A DNA stretch of 10,362 nt, from the NCBI GenBank assembly GCA_030066475.1, contig JASJBO010000204.1:1-10362 (forward strand), written 5' to 3'. Position 1 is the first letter of the stretch; the number at the start of each line of letters is the position of its first letter. This stretch comes from Myxococcota bacterium. Its GTDB lineage: Bacteria; Myxococcota_A; UBA9160; PR03. The translations under genes were made by a program, and so were the position numbers. The notes beneath the pieces are model-generated. The model worked only from the letters and a program-made list of their open reading frames with translations, was not told the origin of the DNA and did no database searches. Shown piece by piece: positions 7,913 to 10,362 of this stretch.

Positions 7913-8101
7913 ATGGGCCGATGCACGTCGCACTGGCTCCGAGGAGCGCTGATCGGCAGCGTCGCGGTGCCCGCTCTCGCGCTCTCGCCGGCGGCTGCGG
8001 CCGACCCCGCGGACGGCGCGGCCCTCGCGGCGCTCGGTCTCGCGCTGCTCGCGCTGCTGCGCCTGCGCACGGCCGACCGCCGGCCGGCAAGACCGGGCTA
8101 G
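7913..8101 (+). CDS. Small secreted or membrane protein: signal peptide plus hydrophobic C-terminal tail
   Basis: A 62-residue protein of no family I recognise. ATG 7913 is chosen over an in-frame GTG at 7841 because GGAGGG (7901-7906) lies 6 nt before it and because it puts a signal peptide at the N-terminus: basic residues R3 and R10, a hydrophobic core at about 11-24, and a SPAAAAD cleavage-like site near residues 28-30. After only a few polar residues (DPADG) comes a second hydrophobic stretch (36-49) rich in Ala and Leu, then R50, R52 and a basic tail. That tail resembles the C-terminal sorting signals of the PEP-CTERM/MYXO-CTERM kind but lacks both the PEP and the Cys hallmark. Codon use is strongly GC at third positions, as in its neighbours. 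It may be a tiny membrane hairpin protein. It being a true gene is likely but unproven. Confidence 0.55.
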   Translation: MGRCTSHWLRGALIGSVAVPALALSPAAAADPADGAALAALGLALLALLRLRTADRRPARPG

Positions 8102-8131
8102 GACCGTGTGCGCGGCAGAAGCCCCTCGCAA

Positions 8132-8146
8132 GCGCCCGAAGGGCGC
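8132..8146 (+). terminator. Perfect GCGCCC-GAA-GGGCGC hairpin after the small gene
   Basis: A 6-bp all-GC stem with a GAA triloop lies 30 nt after the TAG at 8099-8101. Weak outer pairing of CCTC and GAGG could extend it. There is no T-run, so it may be an attenuating or mRNA-end hairpin rather than an intrinsic terminator. Confidence 0.3.
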
Positions 8147-8205
8147 GCGCAGTGAGGCGAAGCCGAACGAAGTCAGACAGCCTAGGAGCGGAAAACTCGA
8201 TTCCG

Positions 8206-8232
8206 GGCGGCCCCGGCTCCGGGCCGGCCGCC
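8206..8232 (+). repeat. Strong inverted repeat before the hybrid kinase
   Basis: GGCGGCC (8206-8212) pairs perfectly with GGCCGCC (8226-8232) around a 13-base loop that can itself fold. CC at 8203-8204 can pair with GG at 8233-8234 if one G is bulged. No T-run follows. It could be a terminator-like or leader structure; its role is unknown. Confidence 0.35.
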
Positions 8233-8270
8233 GGGGGAACTGCCTCCCAGTGTCCGGCACGCATCGCCGA

Positions 8271-8279
8271 TGCAACAAT
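8271..8279 (+). promoter_or_regulatory. Possible -10 element next to the kinase start
   Basis: Within TGCAACAAT the hexamer AACAAT matches TATAAT at four of six bases and ends 7 nt before the ATG at 8287. If used, the transcript would start at or next to the start codon, giving a leaderless message; this would fit the lack of a good Shine-Dalgarno here. No -35 is evident. Confidence 0.25.
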
Positions 8280-8286
8280 CCGGGTG

Positions 8287-10362
8287 ATGCGAGAGGACGA
8301 GCAGAAGGTCTCCGCGCGGGAGCCCCAGGTCGACGGCGCTGGCGAGGCCCGCTTCCGCGCGCTCGCGGACCATGTCACCACCCTGTTCGCCGAGCTCGCC
8401 GCCGACGGCAGCTATCTGTACGCCAGCCCCAGCTACCGCGAGCTGCTCGGCTGGGACCCGGCCGAGCTGCTCGGCAAGCCGCCCGGCGACCTGATCCACC
8501 CGGACGACGCCGCCCAGTCGACCCGCACGTTCCTGGCCGCCCTGGCCGGAGAGGGCGAATCGCACTCGCTCCATCGACTGCGCCACCGCGACGGGAGCTG
8601 GCGCTGGTTCGACAACACCGGGCGCGCGTTCCGGACGCCGGCCGGCGAGCTGCGCTTCGTCTCGATCGGGCGCGACATCACCGAGCGGCGCGAGGCCGAG
8701 CTGGCCCTCGAGCGCCAGCTCGATGCGGAGGGGCGCGTGGTGCGTCTCTCGCAGCGCTTCCTGGCGCGGGACCCCGAGGAGCTCGAGGCCTCGCTGTGCG
8801 CCGCCCTGGCCGAGGTGGCGCCCCTGGCTGGCGCCGACCGCGCCTATCTGGTCGACGCCGATCCCGCGAACGCGCCGCTCGTCGAACGGCGCACCCGCCC
8901 GTGCGATCCGCCGGCGCCCGACCCGGAGCGGAGCAGCAGCTGGTGGCGGCGACTCGAGGACGGGGAGGTGGTGTGCATCCCGCGCGTCGCGGCGCACGCG
9001 CCTGCTGGCGATCGAGCGCTGCTCGAAGCACGCGGCGTCTGCTCCTTCCTGGGCCTTCCGATCCGCTCGGGCGAGACCGTGGGCGCCTTCCTGCTGTTCG
9101 AGGTGAATCGCGGCGAGCGGACCTGGTCCGAGTCGGAGACGACGCCGCTGCATCTGGCCGCGGAGCTGCTCGGGGGCGCGCTCCAGCGCAAGCGGATCGA
9201 GGACGCCCTGCGCGACAGCCGGCTCCAGCTCCTGCAGGCGCAGAAGATGGACGCGCTGGGCCGCCTGGCGGGCGGGGTCGCCCACGACTTCAACAACCTG
9301 CTGATGGCGATCGGCGGCTTCGGGGCGAGCCTGGTCGAGGAGCTGGCGCCGGACCATCCGGCGCACGAGGACGCGCTCGGGATCCAGGATGCGGTCGAAC
9401 GCGCCACCGCGCTGACGCGTCAGCTCCTGGCGCTGAGCCGCCCGAGGCTGGTGGCCCTGGAGCCAGTCGAGCTGAACGCCGTGGTGCGCGGGCTCGAGCA
9501 GATCGTGGCGCGACTGCTCGGGGAGGAGCACACGCTCCGGGTGTCGCTCGACCCCGAGGTGCGCGGTGTGGGGAGCGTGGCCGGGCACCTGGAGCAGGTG
9601 CTGGTGAACCTCGTCATGAACGCGCGCGACGCGATGCGCGCGGGCGGGACGCTGCGCATCGAGACCTTCCGCCGCGACCTGGATGCGTCGCGGGCCGAGT
9701 CGCTGGGGCTCGAGGGGGCCGGCCCGTATGCGGAGCTGCGCGCCTGGGACGATGGCAGCGGGATGGACGACGAGGTGAGGGCCCGCGTGTTCGAGCCGTT
9801 CTTCACCACCAAGGAGCCCGGGGGCGGCACCGGCCTCGGTCTCTCGGTGGTGTACGGGATCGTGCGCCAGAGCCGCGGAGCGATCGAGCTGGCCAGCCGC
9901 CCTGGCTCGGGCACCCGCGTGTCGATCTACCTCCCCGACTGCGCGCTCGCAGCCCCGGCGGCGACCGCCGAGCCCCCGCTGCGCTCGACCGCGGGGAGCG
10001 AGACCGTGCTGATCGCCGAGGACGAGGCGCCGCTGCGTCGGATCGTGCGCCGCACGCTCGTGCGCCGCGGCTACCGCGTGCTCGAGGCCGCCGACGGCTT
10101 GGAGGCGCTCGAGGTCGCTGCTGCCCACCCGGGCGAGATCCACGCGCTGCTGAGCGACGTCGTGATGCCGCGCCTCGGCGGCGTCGAGCTGGCGCGCCAG
10201 CTGCTCGCCCAGCGCCCCGATCTGCGCATCGTCTTCCTCTCCGGCTACCCGCGCGAGCGCACCGACGCCGAGCCCATCCCCACCGCCGCCTTCGTCCAGA
10301 AGCCCTGCACCCCCCAGACCCTCCTCAACACCCTCCGCGCCGTGCTCGGGGACGTTGGTTAA
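8287..10362 (+). CDS. PAS-GAF hybrid sensor histidine kinase with C-terminal receiver
   Basis: A 691-residue soluble hybrid kinase without transmembrane segments, so it should sense a cytoplasmic signal. A PAS domain spans about 22-140 (YASPSYRELLGWDPAELLGK to GRDITERREAE) and a GAF domain about 150-300. The dimerisation helix has the H-box LGRLAGGVAHDFNNLL with phospho-acceptor His333. The ATPase domain has N-box Asn445 (LVNLVMNARDAM), DGSG at 489-492, FEPFFTTK (502-509) and GTGLGLS. The receiver (573-688) has the acidic pair Glu578-Asp579, phospho-acceptor Asp624 (LLSDVVMP), Ser652 and Lys672, so all key residues are present. ATG 8287 is chosen because homology begins just after it; GTG 8284 is an alternative, and the open frame further upstream looks non-coding. 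No DNA-binding response regulator is adjacent, so its output partner is unknown. The stop codon is the last base triplet of the window. Confidence 0.93.
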   Translation: MREDEQKVSAREPQVDGAGEARFRALADHVTTLFAELAADGSYLYASPSYRELLGWDPAELLGKPPGDLIHPDDAAQSTRTFLAALAGEGESHSLHRLRHRDGSWRWFDNTGRAFRTPAGELRFVSIGRDITERREAELALERQLDAEGRVVRLSQRFLARDPEELEASLCAALAEVAPLAGADRAYLVDADPANAPLVERRTRPCDPPAPDPERSSSWWRRLEDGEVVCIPRVAAHAPAGDRALLEARGVCSFLGLPIRSGETVGAFLLFEVNRGERTWSESETTPLHLAAELLGGALQRKRIEDALRDSRLQLLQAQKMDALGRLAGGVAHDFNNLLMAIGGFGASLVEELAPDHPAHEDALGIQDAVERATALTRQLLALSRPRLVALEPVELNAVVRGLEQIVARLLGEEHTLRVSLDPEVRGVGSVAGHLEQVLVNLVMNARDAMRAGGTLRIETFRRDLDASRAESLGLEGAGPYAELRAWDDGSGMDDEVRARVFEPFFTTKEPGGGTGLGLSVVYGIVRQSRGAIELASRPGSGTRVSIYLPDCALAAPAATAEPPLRSTAGSETVLIAEDEAPLRRIVRRTLVRRGYRVLEAADGLEALEVAAAHPGEIHALLSDVVMPRLGGVELARQLLAQRPDLRIVFLSGYPRERTDAEPIPTAAFVQKPCTPQTLLNTLRAVLGDVG

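Larger units (their letters stand above)
8102..8286 (+). other. Intergenic region with two GC-rich hairpins
   Basis: This 185-nt gap holds no gene I can support. It has a perfect 6-bp triloop hairpin (GCGCCC-GAA-GGGCGC, 8132-8146), three nearby CGAAG words (8137, 8158, 8168) and a larger GC stem (8206-8232). The frame of the downstream kinase stays open through it, but the translation is Arg- and Gly-rich and unlike any domain, so I treat it as leader or spacer. Confidence 0.5.

Noticed and set aside
7921..8286. Upstream extension of the kinase reading frame by 122 codons
   Set aside because: It would overlap the small gene out of frame and translate the hairpin-rich gap into Arg/Gly-rich sequence. 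PAS homology starts just after ATG 8287.
8182..10143. A 653-codon minus-strand open frame opposite the kinase
   Set aside because: It lacks domains and mirrors a kinase with complete H, N, G and receiver motifs; it is a composition artefact.
1..10362. CRISPR arrays, tRNA or rRNA genes, insertion sequences, toxin-antitoxin pairs or phage genes
   Set aside because: I saw no regularly spaced repeats, tRNA-like cloverleaf, transposase motifs or terminal inverted repeats, and composition is even across the window.

Overview
The window is 10.4 kb of very GC-rich DNA. Every gene I can support lies on the + strand, gaps are short, and third codon positions are almost always G or C. A lipoprotein adaptor and tripartite-type RND pump point to a Gram-negative envelope. 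A MenE-type ligase points to menaquinone use. Together these suit a high-GC soil or sediment bacterium of the former Deltaproteobacteria (Myxococcota, Binatota or similar), but no rRNA or other marker is present, so this is an inference. The window opens inside one gene and ends exactly on the stop codon of another.

Layout: (1) 1-968, the 3' part of a MenE-like acyl-CoA/AMP ligase. (2) 1009-2646, a Tat-exported PhoD-like metallophosphoesterase. (3) 2768-7816, a compact operon of an RND periplasmic adaptor lipoprotein, an RND inner-membrane transporter and an ArsM-like arsenite methyltransferase. (4) 7913-8101, a small protein that is almost only a signal peptide plus a hydrophobic tail. (5) 8102-8286, a structured GC-rich intergenic stretch. 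(6) 8287-10362, a PAS-GAF hybrid histidine kinase with a C-terminal receiver domain.

The most interesting unit is the adaptor-transporter-methyltransferase operon. The first two genes overlap by 4 bp (GTGA). The third begins 13 nt after the second, behind a Shine-Dalgarno block nearly identical to the one before the adaptor. The transporter has the double-Asp motif of HAE-1 (organic and amphiphile) pumps, not the heavy-metal type. The methyltransferase keeps three cysteines at positions expected for ArsM. An ArsM joined to an organic-type RND pump, with no ArsR, ArsB/Acr3, ArsP or outer-membrane factor in view, suggests a methylate-and-export detoxification module, or a methyltransferase for another toxicant. 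Substrate and function are inferred. Nothing in the window is a proven new system, and most genes belong to well-known families.
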